Positions 10,101 to 19,181 of a DNA stretch of 64,000 nt are shown piece after piece. The notes beneath the pieces are model-generated. The model was given only the letters and a program-made list of their open reading frames with translations. It made no database searches and was not told where the DNA came from. A program made the translations under genes and the position numbers. Origin of the DNA: Prinia subflava (taxonomy: Eukaryota; Chordata; Aves; Passeriformes; Cisticolidae); the NCBI RefSeq assembly GCF_021018805.1, contig NC_086259.1, positions 15,095,001-15,159,000 of the forward strand, written 5' to 3'. Each line of letters starts with the position of its first letter. Within the stretch, counting starts at the first letter, position 1.

Positions 10101-11632
10101 CCCCAGTCTTCCCGAGCTGGGCAGCGCTCACCTCCGGCTTTTTCATCCCCTCTGGCTGTGGTAAAATCCTCTCGAAGCCGTGTGACAGCCAGCTGAGCAC
10201 CCGGTTTCCTGCCCTGTTGGGAGAGGCTCGGGAGCTCATCCTGCGCCCTCCTGCCCCCCCGCAGCCCCCAAGCCCCCCTGGGCACCCACCACTCCTGCGG
10301 GGCGGCCTCCGGTTCACCCTCGGAGTCATCGTCCTCAGCATCGAAGGGAGTGATCTCTGCAAGGACAGCACTGCTGTGGGCATGGGGAATCAGCATTGCT
10401 GGGAGCTGCAGGTCCCCCCAGCAGCCAGTGCAAGGGGACAATAGTGCTGGCACCAGCAGTCGGGGAGGTGGGGTGTGGGAGGATGCTGCAAACTACAAAC
10501 TCGCAGCTCTCCTTACCCAGACCATCGTCGTCCTCATCCCCAAGGACCTGGACCTCTGTCTGAAAAGCCAAACAGATTGTCTGAAAAGCTGACAGCCCAG
10601 AGGGATCATCCCACTGAGTGGGGAGGGACACCTGCCCTTTCCCCAGGGATGATGAAGGTAGGAACCCATGCAGGGCAGGTTTAGTGCTCCCAGTTAGCAC
10701 AGGGAGAATGATAAGAAGGAAAAAAGACAAAAGGGTAAAAACAGGTAGAAGGTCAAATACACCAAAGCATTTCCCAGATCTGTCTCCTACCTCATCAGCA
10801 ATGTCGATGCTTGTCTCGAAGCTCTTCCCGAGTGTCTGCAGCCCTGGAGTTGGGGCTGGGGCTGGCTGGGGAATCACCTTCTCCAGCCCATAGGAGAGCC
10901 AGGAGAGCACACTACTCCCCACACTGCCAGGGAAGGGTGTGAGTCAAGCTGGGAATGCCATCCAAGGCATCCAGCCCCCAACAAAAAGCCAAATCCCAAG
11001 CAAATCATGTTGCACAAAGGGTGCAGGAGCTGTACCTGTCAAACACAGAACTTGAGTCCTCAGAGACCACAAAAGTCACTTTCTTGTCCGTTTCTTCCAT
11101 GGCAGCAGGGGAAAATAAGGCAAGATCCTGTCACCACTCTGGCAGCCCCCAGGAGGCCAGGCAGGAGTGGGCCAGGTGGGTAAAGGGACACTGATGTGCA
11201 GCCTGAGCCACGGTGGGCCTTACCCTCAGTGCGTGCCCGCTCAGCAGCATCTGTGGGGCCACCAGCCTTTCCCGTGTGTGCCTTCAGGGCAAAAGGCAGA
11301 AGGTGTCAGAGAGTGAGGCACAGGGGACCCTGTTCAAAGGTGGCTGCGAATCCCAGGGACTCCCCGTCCTCCCGCTGCTTCCCAGCAGCTCAGAGTAGGA
11401 ATGCATCCTGTCCCCCTCCCTCCTGCGGATGCTGTGGAGCATCCCTGGGTGCCGCAGTGCTGGGGATGGATGCAGAGGCACCAGGCACCTCTCATCATGC
11501 CCATGGTGCCCCCATCACCCCCCAAGCTGGCTCCCTGCTGACCTTAGCTGTCTCCAGCTCCTTCACAGGGGTCTCCTCTGTCACATGGGGCACTGGGGGC
11601 TGGGGGACCATCCGGTCAATCCAGCCCATCAT
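3177..11632 (-). CDS. CNGB1: CNGB1, N-terminal GARP region (partial gene)
   Basis: Rod cyclic-nucleotide-gated channel beta subunit. Its N-terminal glutamic-acid-rich part (GARP) acts at the photoreceptor disc rim, and the channel domain sits in the outer-segment plasma membrane. Coding exons read on the minus strand with matching phases: 11632-11543, 11281-11224, 11093-11036, 10923-10791, 10559-10517, 10356-10290, 10213-10132, 9747-9711, 9365-9230, 9126-9051; then, after a gap, 5092-4927 and 4166-3177. The start peptide MMGWIDRMVPQPP aligns with human MLGWVQRVLPQPP. Three later motifs (VLSWLSYGLEKVIPQP, VLSWLSHGFERILPQP, MFSWFVQGLEKVMPQP) match the human GARP repeats such as VLTWLMKGVEKVIPQP. 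Between 9051 and 5092 at least one exon with phase 0-to-1 is required; candidates are listed separately. The transmembrane, pore and cNMP-binding exons are absent from the window and should lie to the left. Identity is firm; exon borders are hand-derived. Confidence 0.88.
4927..5092 (-). CDS. CNGB1: CNGB1 exon: acidic linker
   Basis: The acceptor CTGTTTCAG and donor GAAAACAG|GTAGGG enclose 166 nt (phase 1 in, 2 out) encoding HVAPGEQEETHLVLKEISDD... to ...QEEPQEEEN. It joins in frame to the Lys/Glu exon (4166-3177). The segment resembles the human stretch VEPDLVLEEVEPPWEDAH in position and character, just before the glutamate-rich part. Confidence 0.8.
5334..5452 (+). mobile_element. CR1 LINE 3' end
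   Basis: Sense-strand CR1 terminus: 'aaccttgagcaacctgctct', 'gtggaaaatgtccctgcccat', 'ggggttggaactgg' and 'cccttccaacccaaaccatt', finishing with the typical 'gtgattctgtga' tail. It is truncated 5' and lies in a CNGB1 intron. Confidence 0.92.
6295..6580 (+). mobile_element. CR1 LINE 3'-end fragment
   Basis: Diverged sense CR1 3' region: 'acaaggggcaacagttttaaactgaaagag', 'ttgccccatccctggaagtg', 'ttcaaggccaggttggac', 'ttggaccagatcatcttcaa' and 'ggtccctcacaacccaaacc'. It lies in a CNGB1 intron and has no intact coding sequence. Confidence 0.9.
6846..6882 (-). CDS. CNGB1: Candidate small CNGB1 exon (phase 0 to 1)
   Basis: Acceptor-like GATCTTCCCAG and donor-like TCAG|GTTAAT enclose 37 nt coding QVERALICSRKS plus one base. 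Its phases (0 in, 1 out) are exactly what is needed to connect upstream exons to the exon at 5092-4927, which needs incoming phase 1. There is no homology support, so it is only a phase-consistent guess. Confidence 0.2.
7341..7415 (-). CDS. CNGB1: Candidate CNGB1 exon
   Basis: A good acceptor (CTCCTTTTGTTTCAG) and donor (CCCCA|GTGAGA) flank 75 nt (phase 0 in, 0 out) encoding a basic, polar 25-residue peptide (GAKGLNASETNGKRRP...). It lies in the gap between confident CNGB1 exons and keeps the frame. I know of no homologous segment. Confidence 0.28.
8460..8483 (-). CDS. CNGB1: Candidate 24-nt CNGB1 micro-exon
   Basis: GTGGCCACAG acceptor and AACAAA|GTAAGT donor enclose 24 nt coding QPQVPWNK (phase 0 in, 0 out). 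It would follow the exon ending at 9051 in frame. The strong donor is the main support. Confidence 0.3.
9051..9126 (-). CDS. CNGB1: CNGB1 exon with fourth PQP motif
   Basis: 76 nt, phase 2 in and 0 out, encoding MFSWFVQGLEKVMPQPVT followed by REKQDTQ. It matches the third Trp/PQP repeat of mammalian GARP (human LVAWVLHRLEMALPQP). The preceding exon (9365-9230) encodes an Ala/Ser/Gln-rich linker (GTKGTKTQAKSKSSSAPQS...). Confidence 0.85.
9559..9632. repeat. Four-copy ~21-bp minisatellite
   Basis: Tandem copies of 'ctgtgtccccacccctggg' with 1-3-nt spacers lie in the CNGB1 intron between the exons ending at 9711 and starting at 9365. The tract is GC-rich and pyrimidine-biased, of the kind prone to length variation. 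Confidence 0.9.
10132..10213 (-). CDS. CNGB1: CNGB1 exon with third PQP motif
   Basis: 82 nt, phase 2 in and 0 out, encoding AGNRVLSWLSHGFERILPQP then EGMKKPE. It is preceded by an acidic exon (10356-10290: EITPFDAEDDDSEGEPEAAP) and a short exon (10559-10517: TEVQVLGDEDDDGL). Confidence 0.88.
10791..10923 (-). CDS. CNGB1: CNGB1 exon with second PQP motif
   Basis: 133 nt, phase 2 in and 0 out, encoding VGSSVLSWLSYGLEKVIPQP, then a Pro/Ala linker and SFETSIDIADE. It is nearly identical over the core to human VLTWLMKGVEKVIPQP. Preceding exons are 11281-11224 (AHTGKAGGPTDAAERARTE) and 11093-11036 (TDKKVTFVVSEDSSSVFD). Confidence 0.88.
11543..11632 (-). CDS. CNGB1: CNGB1 first coding exon
   Basis: Starts at tandem ATGs (11632 and 11629) in the context GCGGGATGATGG and encodes MMGWIDRMVPQPPVPHVTEE to ...ELETAK, ending at AAG|GTCAGC. 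It corresponds to the human start MLGWVQRVLPQPP. The first ATG is chosen, but the second is equally possible. A longer in-frame upstream extension (to 11698) has no homology. Confidence 0.85.
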
Positions 11633-13743
11633 CCCGCTGGCTGCGGGCAGTGCCCAGGGCTCTCCAGCTGGCAAGAGCCCAGCAGCAGGGATGCACACTG
11701 CCCAGGGAACAGCAGCTGCACCAGCTCTTCACGCTGTCTCCTGAGCAGCCCAAAAAGGTCCTTGGTGTCCTTCCGTTTGCACGTCCTGCTTAGGAAACGT
11801 GGCACTGCAGCACTGCCAGAGCAAACCCGGCTCAGCTCCTCATCCCTCACTGCTGTTGTGAGCAAACAAAACGCTTTATTTTATTCTCATCATCTCAGTT
11901 GAACTTGCTTTTCCTAAAGGTAGCTCCTCATTCAGATGTTTTATTTCCACAACATGTCCTGACTAGGAAGCCACTGCAGATAGATCACAGAAGTTGTGAT
12001 GCTCTGCTCGGGGTCCTCTACTCTCCCCATCATTTTTCATTTGAGGGAAATTGAACAGTAATTTGAACAGATTTTTTTTAATTAGGAAGTTCATGTCCCA
12101 ACACATGCCTTCAAAGGATTTGCCTCCAATGACATGAAAGAGTTGGCAGTCTTATGCACCCTGCTGCATTGCAGGCACCCAGCGGTGCCACCACCTGTTG
12201 TGGCAGTTTCTTTTGCCAGCCAGAAAAGGGCCTTAGTCTCATCTCTAAGAGCAAGAAGGGCACAGACCCACGGCCTCACTTGGAGAAGGGAGCACTGTGG
12301 CCTTTCCTTCCCCCCCAGCAGCTGATCAAACCTCCACATTACCCATCCCTCGCAGCCTCACTCTCCATGGACTGGCACAGCTCATCCTCCAACTCTGTTT
12401 CGGATCACCAAACCCCCCTGTGAAGTGCAGAGGTGTCCCTGCAAACATCCCAGCCGCGTCCCTCACCTCCATTGCTGCCACTTACCCCTGCAGGCTCAGC
12501 ACTGCCTCCCTGGAAGCCACCCTGGGATGCGTGGGCTCCCTTGGCCACTGCAGCTAGCCACTGACCCCCCCAAACCCACCTCAATCCGCTCAGGGCTCTG
12601 CGAGGATTAGCCCTGTGCTGCCTGCAAATGGGATTACTGGCACCCAGCTGTCCTGAGTGCCCAGGCTCCCAGCAGCCAGCCTGGCTTTGGTGCAGGGTGC
12701 TGCAAAAACCCCTCCAAATCAAGCAGGTTCGAGCACCCTCAGAATCCCTGGAGCCACCCAAGCTACCCCAGGCACTCACCGGCAGCGCTGTGGGGAAGGC
12801 AGTCTCTCATCCATGCACAGGTGAGGGCAGGGATGTGCAGAGGAGCAGCAATGGAGCTGCTGAAACCCCGTGGGGTGACACAAGGTGATGTACCAAGGGT
12901 GCTCCACCCACAGCTCTGCCCCAGCTCCAGAGCAACGAGAGCAAATCTGAGCTGGGTTGAGCTAAGCCTCCCCTTGCTGAGCCTGCCAATTGCTGCTTGA
13001 TCCGTTTACCTCCAGCCCTGCACGACTGCCAGCCTTTCCCACTGCCCCTAATCTTGGCCACAGTGACACGCTGGAATCCAGGTACAGCACGGCTTCTGTG
13101 CTCCATGTCCAGCCTGTTTCTGTGTGTCCAGAGCTCCCCGGAGCAGCGTTGGAGCTCCCTGACCCGGTTCCTCCTTCCCTGGCTCCATGAGTCCTGTCTC
13201 CATCCTGGTAGACAAGTACCCATCCTGCCTGGCCCCAGCACCTGTAGCAGGCTCATCTCTTGCTATCACAGGATGGGGGATGCAAAACCAACCCTCAGGA
13301 AAAGCATGAAGAGTTGTATGTGGAGCTGGGATCCCCAGAGCAAAATATGCAGCAGCTTCTGCCCCCTGAACAGCAGCTTCTTTCCGGCAGGAAGAGACTC
13401 CTGCCTGCTCCTGCCCAGGGAGGAGTTTTGCCCTGGGCTGGGATCATTTCAATTCTAGCAAGGGGCAAAACCACACAGCATACTCTGCTTGTTTTTGCTT
13501 TTGCTCCTGGAAGCTTGCTCATACCCTCCATCTTCTGGTCATCAGGAAGCCTGGAAGATGAATCATCAATTCCACTTCAAAAAAGTTCAGGGGAAAGAAA
13601 GAAAACGTGGGAAAAAGAAAAACCAAACCCAAAACCAAGCAGAGCCAGACAGAGCACAGAGACAGATGAGGAGGCAGTGCTTGGCACATGGCCTCCACTC
13701 CAGAAATCTTACACACCCACAGGAAGGTATAAATAACTATAAA

Positions 13744-13749
13744 TTTATT
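13744..13749 (-). other. Possible distal poly(A) signal (AATAAA on minus)
   Basis: Plus-strand tttatt equals AATAAA in the minus transcript. If used by ZNF319 it would imply a 3' UTR of about 5.4 kb. A weaker candidate than the one at 17767. Confidence 0.25.
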
Positions 13750-16700
13750 AGTAAAGCAAAACCATTTGACACTCACACAGAAGAGCGGGATGTGTTATTA
13801 CAATATATATACACACATACATGGAGTATCATAGAAACACATGGAGAGCAGTGTTAAAGGCACTGCAAGCCACACAAACCTCAGCAACCCTGGCTGCGAC
13901 TTCCGACAGCCCTGGGAACTCTACCGGAGTCATGACCACAGGCTGGGAGGCAGCCAAGAATCTCACTGCCCATGAAGATCCACGCTTGGAGGCACTCAGA
14001 AACGAGCCCACGGTCCAGCTCCCGCCTGTGGTCCTGCTCTCCCCACTGAGCATCCCAGACACGCTGCGGGAGCAGCATCTTCACATCCAGGAAGTGTCAG
14101 AGGCAGGAGGGGCTGCAGAGGAAGCCGGGCAGCTGGGGAGAAGCTGGGTGCTCACTGGGCCTGGGGGGAGCTGCCAGCCCCAGACATCACTGCCCTGCCC
14201 TTACTGAATCTCAGCATTTCACCTGCATGCACAGGAATGTTCCCACAGGTGAACTCACCACCCAATGGAGAAAGAGTCAAACTCTGAAGTATAACAAGAG
14301 GGTTTTGCCTATTTTTTAATGGCCAGGCTCCTGCTGCAGCCTGAACTTGATGGTAAATACCCAAAGGAAGTGCAAAAAGTGTTCTCCTCCCTCCTTTTCT
14401 TCCTGCAAGGGCAGGCTTGAGTGCCCAGAGATGGTCCCAAAACTCTGCCAGAGGATGCTTTCCCCCTTTGTCCCCCAGTCCAGCACATGGGCCCCAAGAC
14501 CAGAGCACATCTTCCCACCCGGATTGCAGAGGTGGCATCTGCTCACCGTGGAGCTGGCACAGCCACCTGAGCATCCCCATGGTCCCAGGGTGTCCGTGCC
14601 AGAGCTAACCCAGCCTGCTTGATGCTCACAGCTGCTCCACAGCTCTCCCAGGGAACCAGCTGTGCTGTCTGAGCTCAGCCCAGTGCCGTGACATCTCCCC
14701 AGGAACGTCTGACAGTCCTTCACTGACTTCATCCCCAGCTTTGGAGATGGACATGGCTGCTCCCACCCCACTCCCCATTTCCTACAGCTCTGTTCTGGCT
14801 CTTGGTCCTGGCTTGGATTCACTTGAACATGGGCAGGATCTGGCCCCAGGAAAATGGATGGCCTGCTGTGGGGAAGGAGCAGCAGCACCCACTGGATTCC
14901 AGCAAGATTCAGCTCCTAAACACCTGATCTCAGCATCAGTGGTTTGGTATCACCTGGATCCAGCCTCACCCTGGGAAAGGAATTTGGGGCTGGGAGGAGC
15001 AGAGGGAGGTGGAAACAAAGGAAGAGACTTCACAGTCAATATGGAAGAAGGAATAAAAAACAAACCACTGCTTACAAATAAAGAACAGAACAAAGAGAAA
15101 AGAAGCTGAAAATGTCTTTTTTTAAAAAGTATAAGCTGTGGAAGGGAAGGGGCTGAGACAGCTAAAGGCATCCTGTTGGTAGGGTCAGGAGAAGTGAAGA
15201 TGAGTAAAAGCCCAGGTCACAGACTACCTTTACCTGGGCCCAGGAAGCCAGAGGAACAGCAGCCCTAGAGAGCAGGACTTGTCCTGGACAACACCCACAC
15301 AACCTCTGCCCACCCTAACCCTCCTCTCCACCTACTCAGCAGCATCTCATGCTCAGACTGCCTGCCAAGGAGAACCACCTTTGGGAGGGACCACTACCAG
15401 CCCCACACAGCATCCTCAGCTGGTCTGGCTACCAGAACTTGCTCAAGCACTTGCCACGGGGCTTATGGCACACCAGCTCCAGCACAGCAACTCTTTCAGG
15501 TGCTGCAGGGCAGTGAGAAATACAAGAGGCCAAGCAGAGGCAGGAGCCTGAAAGTTGCTTGAAATAAACACCAGAAGTGAAGTGCAACGGGTACAGAGTA
15601 GAGACCTGGTTTACTCCCCAAAGGGCTTTGGCCCCAGCTGCTCTTTGGTTTGAAAAGGAAACACCAGCAGTCAGCAGAGAGCCCTGCAGTGTGATGCCCC
15701 AGCTCCCAGGCCAGCCCCTCTCCCCATGCAGCACAGCATTCCTGACACTCCTGTGCCTCCTCCTACTTCCACCACCTCCCACCTCACTGGACAAAACACG
15801 ACCTAAAGGCACAGCAACAAAGATGGATCTGCTTCCCCTACTCCTGTAGGCAACACTGCTGCTTCCAACTAGAAAATGCTCCTATAAAAATATACCCAAA
15901 GCTCTCTGTGGCCACTCAGTGCTCGTCCTGCACAGGTCCTCTACCCACAAGCTCCAGCTGCATGTTCTCCATAGGCTTCTGCTGGATTTGGGCTGTTGCA
16001 GGGCAGCAAATGAAACAAGAGACTGAGTCACCATGGACTCACAGCCAGTCCTAATAATGATGTCCTTCCTAATCCTGCACCATGACATTTTTGAACCTGG
16101 AGGCACCTATTCCCCAGCTGATGACCTGGACCTGGGCTCATCCCTGCCATGCTCCCCACTGCAGCCCCTCTCAGGGCTGCACACAGCCCTGATGAGTCTC
16201 TCTGCCCAGGGCACTGCTTGGCTATTGTCACATCCTAGGCAGAGCCATAGCTCCTCACTAGGGCATCCAGGGCTTTCCCAGCTGCTCAGCAGAACAGAAA
16301 CGTCCCCCAACAGTCCCCATGTCCAGCTGTACCAAGGGGACAGGACCTGGCAGCTCCATGGCCCCTCACAGTGTGGAGCTGTGCCTGGAGCTCACCACCA
16401 CCCTCCTCTGCTCCAAGGACCAGGGAGCTCCCCCGGGCTCCTGGGAGGGAAGAGAGCAGGGCACAGCCTGCTGATGATTTCTCCAAATCCTCCTCTAGCC
16501 AGCAGCTGCCCCAGAAAGAAACAACACAGCCACAAAAGCCCATGGAGGCTGCAGCTGACTGTCTCACACCCTCCTCCCAGTGAAGACGAGCCTCTCTGCA
16601 AGCTCTGAGCCCTGGGCACTGATCCTGGCTGCCAGTGCTGTGCCCAAGGGCTCAGGGTGCCCACTGAACCCCTGGCAGCTGTGCTGGGCAAGAGCAGAGG

Positions 16701-17472
16701 AACCATGGCCCAAGGCAGGAACAGAGCAAGTTCAGGTGGGTGACACAGTCCTCATCTGGTCCCACACTCGCAGCCTCCATCACCACCAAGCCCTTCTGTA
16801 AAGACAGGATTAGCCTTCCTTTGTTTGGACTCTCTTTTACTCCTACAGTAAAGCATACATTGAACTTACTACATATTAAACAGCAAAAACCAGCTACCTA
16901 GAACTAAAAAGCTCTTTAAAAATCCAAGTTACCACATCTCTTTTTTTTTTTTAAAGATCCAGTATGACATCAAGTTAAACTATACAGTATTTTTAATGAA
17001 TTTTAACAAACTGCTTAAAAAAAAAGGTAAAACAACAAAAGAGGAAAAAGAAACACAGATGGAAAACTTGGTAGGAAGTTCTACATCTTTGAGGCAGCAC
17101 AAAGTAAGATAACCATCATGGGTCCCTCTTTCTTGGGCAGCAGAGAGCAGAGTCTGTTTTAATCTCCTTGAAGTTACACATGAAGATTCAGCCCCAGGGT
17201 CTACCCTGTCACTGCACTGTCCCAGCCCCTGACAATGCACCCTGTTCCCCCTCACCATGATGGAAATGAAAGACTACAGCCTTTCTCCACCTTTCAGACA
17301 AGTGTCCCCCAACAGAGATGCAGGCCCAGTCCAACCCTCTGCAAGGTTAATGTGTCTACACTTGCCATGGACAACAGTTATTAACCTTGTCCTAATCACT
17401 TGTGCAGCACATGGGCAACTTACTGGCTGCTGTTGACTACAACCTCACAAGAACACCAGCCAACACCACAGA

Positions 17473-17600
17473 AGGCTGGCAGGGACCTCTGAAGCCCATC
17501 AGGTCCAACTCCTTGCTTGCACAGGGTCAGCTACAGCAGATTGTCCAGGACCACATCCAGTCAGGGACTGACCATCTCCATAGATGGATACTTAACATCT
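17473..17600 (-). mobile_element. Diverged CR1 3'-end fragment
   Basis: Reverse-oriented CR1 similarity: 'ggcagggacctctgaagccc', 'aggtccaactcc', 'gcacagggtcagctacagca' and 'ccaggaccacatccagtcag'. Short and old. Confidence 0.75.
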
Positions 17601-17766
17601 TAATATCTCCAAAGATGGAGAGGGGAAGGCTGGGGGACAATCTAGCAGGCACATCTTCAACCTTCAAGGCATCTATCTGACATATAATGGATCTCTTGGA
17701 CATGAGAAGCCAGCAAACTCCTGCAGAGGAAAACACCTGAGGCTGCATCAACCTTGCTAGGGGAGA

Positions 17767-17772
17767 TTTATT
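17767..17772 (-). other. ZNF319: Likely ZNF319 poly(A) signal
   Basis: Minus-strand AATAAA about 1.4 kb downstream of the ZNF319 stop codon; it is a canonical hexamer in the expected direction. The CR1 fragment at 18234-18420 would then lie within the 3' UTR. Confidence 0.45.
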
Positions 17773-18233
17773 TTTAAGTGATGTTTACAAGAAGTGTGCA
17801 AAACCTGAAAAATACAGACGAGGTAAGGAAAGGGCAAAGGGGTAAAACAGGACTACTGCAAGAGGGGAAAAAATAGACTTCTCCTTTACCCACTGCTAAC
17901 TTTGCCCTCCCCATGGAGCCCAGCCTGCAGTCCAGAAAGGATTCTCCTGGCTTTCTCTGGTTCCTCCAGCACATCAGACATCAAGCCTGTTGCACGTGCC
18001 ATGGGTTACTGCTGGCCATGGCAACACCTCTGCAGTTTTAATTACTGTAGTGCTCATCTCACCCGTTAGTGTTGGAGCTGTGACAGCCCTTTGCCTGACC
18101 CTGCTGGAGGTACAACTATCAGCCCAAGGGGTGCTCAGGGGCTGGAGCAAGGCTGGGCAGGAGGGCAGGGTCCCTTGGGAAGCAGCTCTTGAATGCCAGG
18201 CTTTTGGTCGGGAGCAGGGTATGAATGCTGTAA

Positions 18234-18420
18234 CAGAATCATGGAACTGTTAGGGTTGGAGGGACCTTTGGAGATCACCTAGTCCAACCCCCTGCTAGGT
18301 TAGGGTCACCTAAAGCAGGTTACACAGAAATACGTCCAGGTGGGTTTTGAATGTCTCCAGAGAGGGAGAATCCATGACCTCCTCCCAGGCAGACTGTCCC
18401 AGTGCTCCCTGCCATGCTTT
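18234..18420 (-). mobile_element. CR1 LINE 3' end in ZNF319 3' region
   Basis: Reverse-oriented CR1 terminus: 'agaatcatggaactgttagg', 'ttggagggacctttggagat', 'cacctagtccaaccccctgc' and 'ccaggtgggttttgaatgtc'. The better preserved 3' end indicates a relatively young copy. Confidence 0.9.
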
Positions 18421-19181
18421 CTGGGAGCAGCACTGTGCTTCCTACAGTTCCCTGTGCAGCTGCAGGGATGGGGGCAGGCAGGGTCACTCAGAACCCTTGC
18501 AGAGTGTGACAGCCAGCGACTGCAAAAGCAGCAATGCCAAAGTGCTTTTCGGAGCTGTGAAGCCCCATGGCTTTTCCCTTTCAACACTCTAGGAGGAGGG
18601 AGAGCAGGGGAGGTTGGGGCACCCAATCAACACTAATGATCTGAAATGGTGCCCTCAACTGAGCCTGGACCAAGCTGGGAGACCCCAGCAGCAGAAACTT
18701 GCTATCTCTGTGCCAAGCAGCAGCACGCCCTGGGAGAAGGGAGGGCTGTCTCTGCCTTGCTCCTGAACCTCTCCAGGAGGAGAGTCACCCAACCCTCCCC
18801 ACCAACCCTGCCAGGCAGGGCAGGGGAAAAAGGCTGCACACAAAGACCTGGTGCCTGCAACAGACAGCTGAGCTCCCAGGACTGGAACTGCAGGTACAGC
18901 ATGAACTACAGTCCAGGGAACACCAGGCATCTACAGGCATAGTTTCCTCTCTCCACCTCCCTCCTTTCCTTTCCACCCCTTGAGATGTTCACGTCGTCTG
19001 TTGCTACTTCGATACAGGTGGCATATCAACCACCGAGGCCAGAGGAGAGTTCACCTGCCCACACACCGTACCCCCTTTCCCCCACACTCCCTGGAGGTTG
19101 CCAACGACTGACGAGAGGGAAGGGAAGGCTGAGGCTCGGGAGCATCCCACGCGAGCTGACAGGCGCCGCGGGGCAGGAGGC

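Larger units (their letters stand above)
11633..17766. other. CNGB1 5' flank and non-coding interval
   Basis: No protein-coding exon recognised on either strand. The interval presumably holds the CNGB1 promoter (no CpG island; consistent with a tissue-specific gene) and, on the minus strand, possible distal ZNF319 3' UTR. In mammals a small gene, TEPP (SPMIP8), lies between CNGB1 and ZNF319; I could not find it here. The diverged CR1 piece at 17473-17600 is the only repeat family I recognised. Confidence 0.5.
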
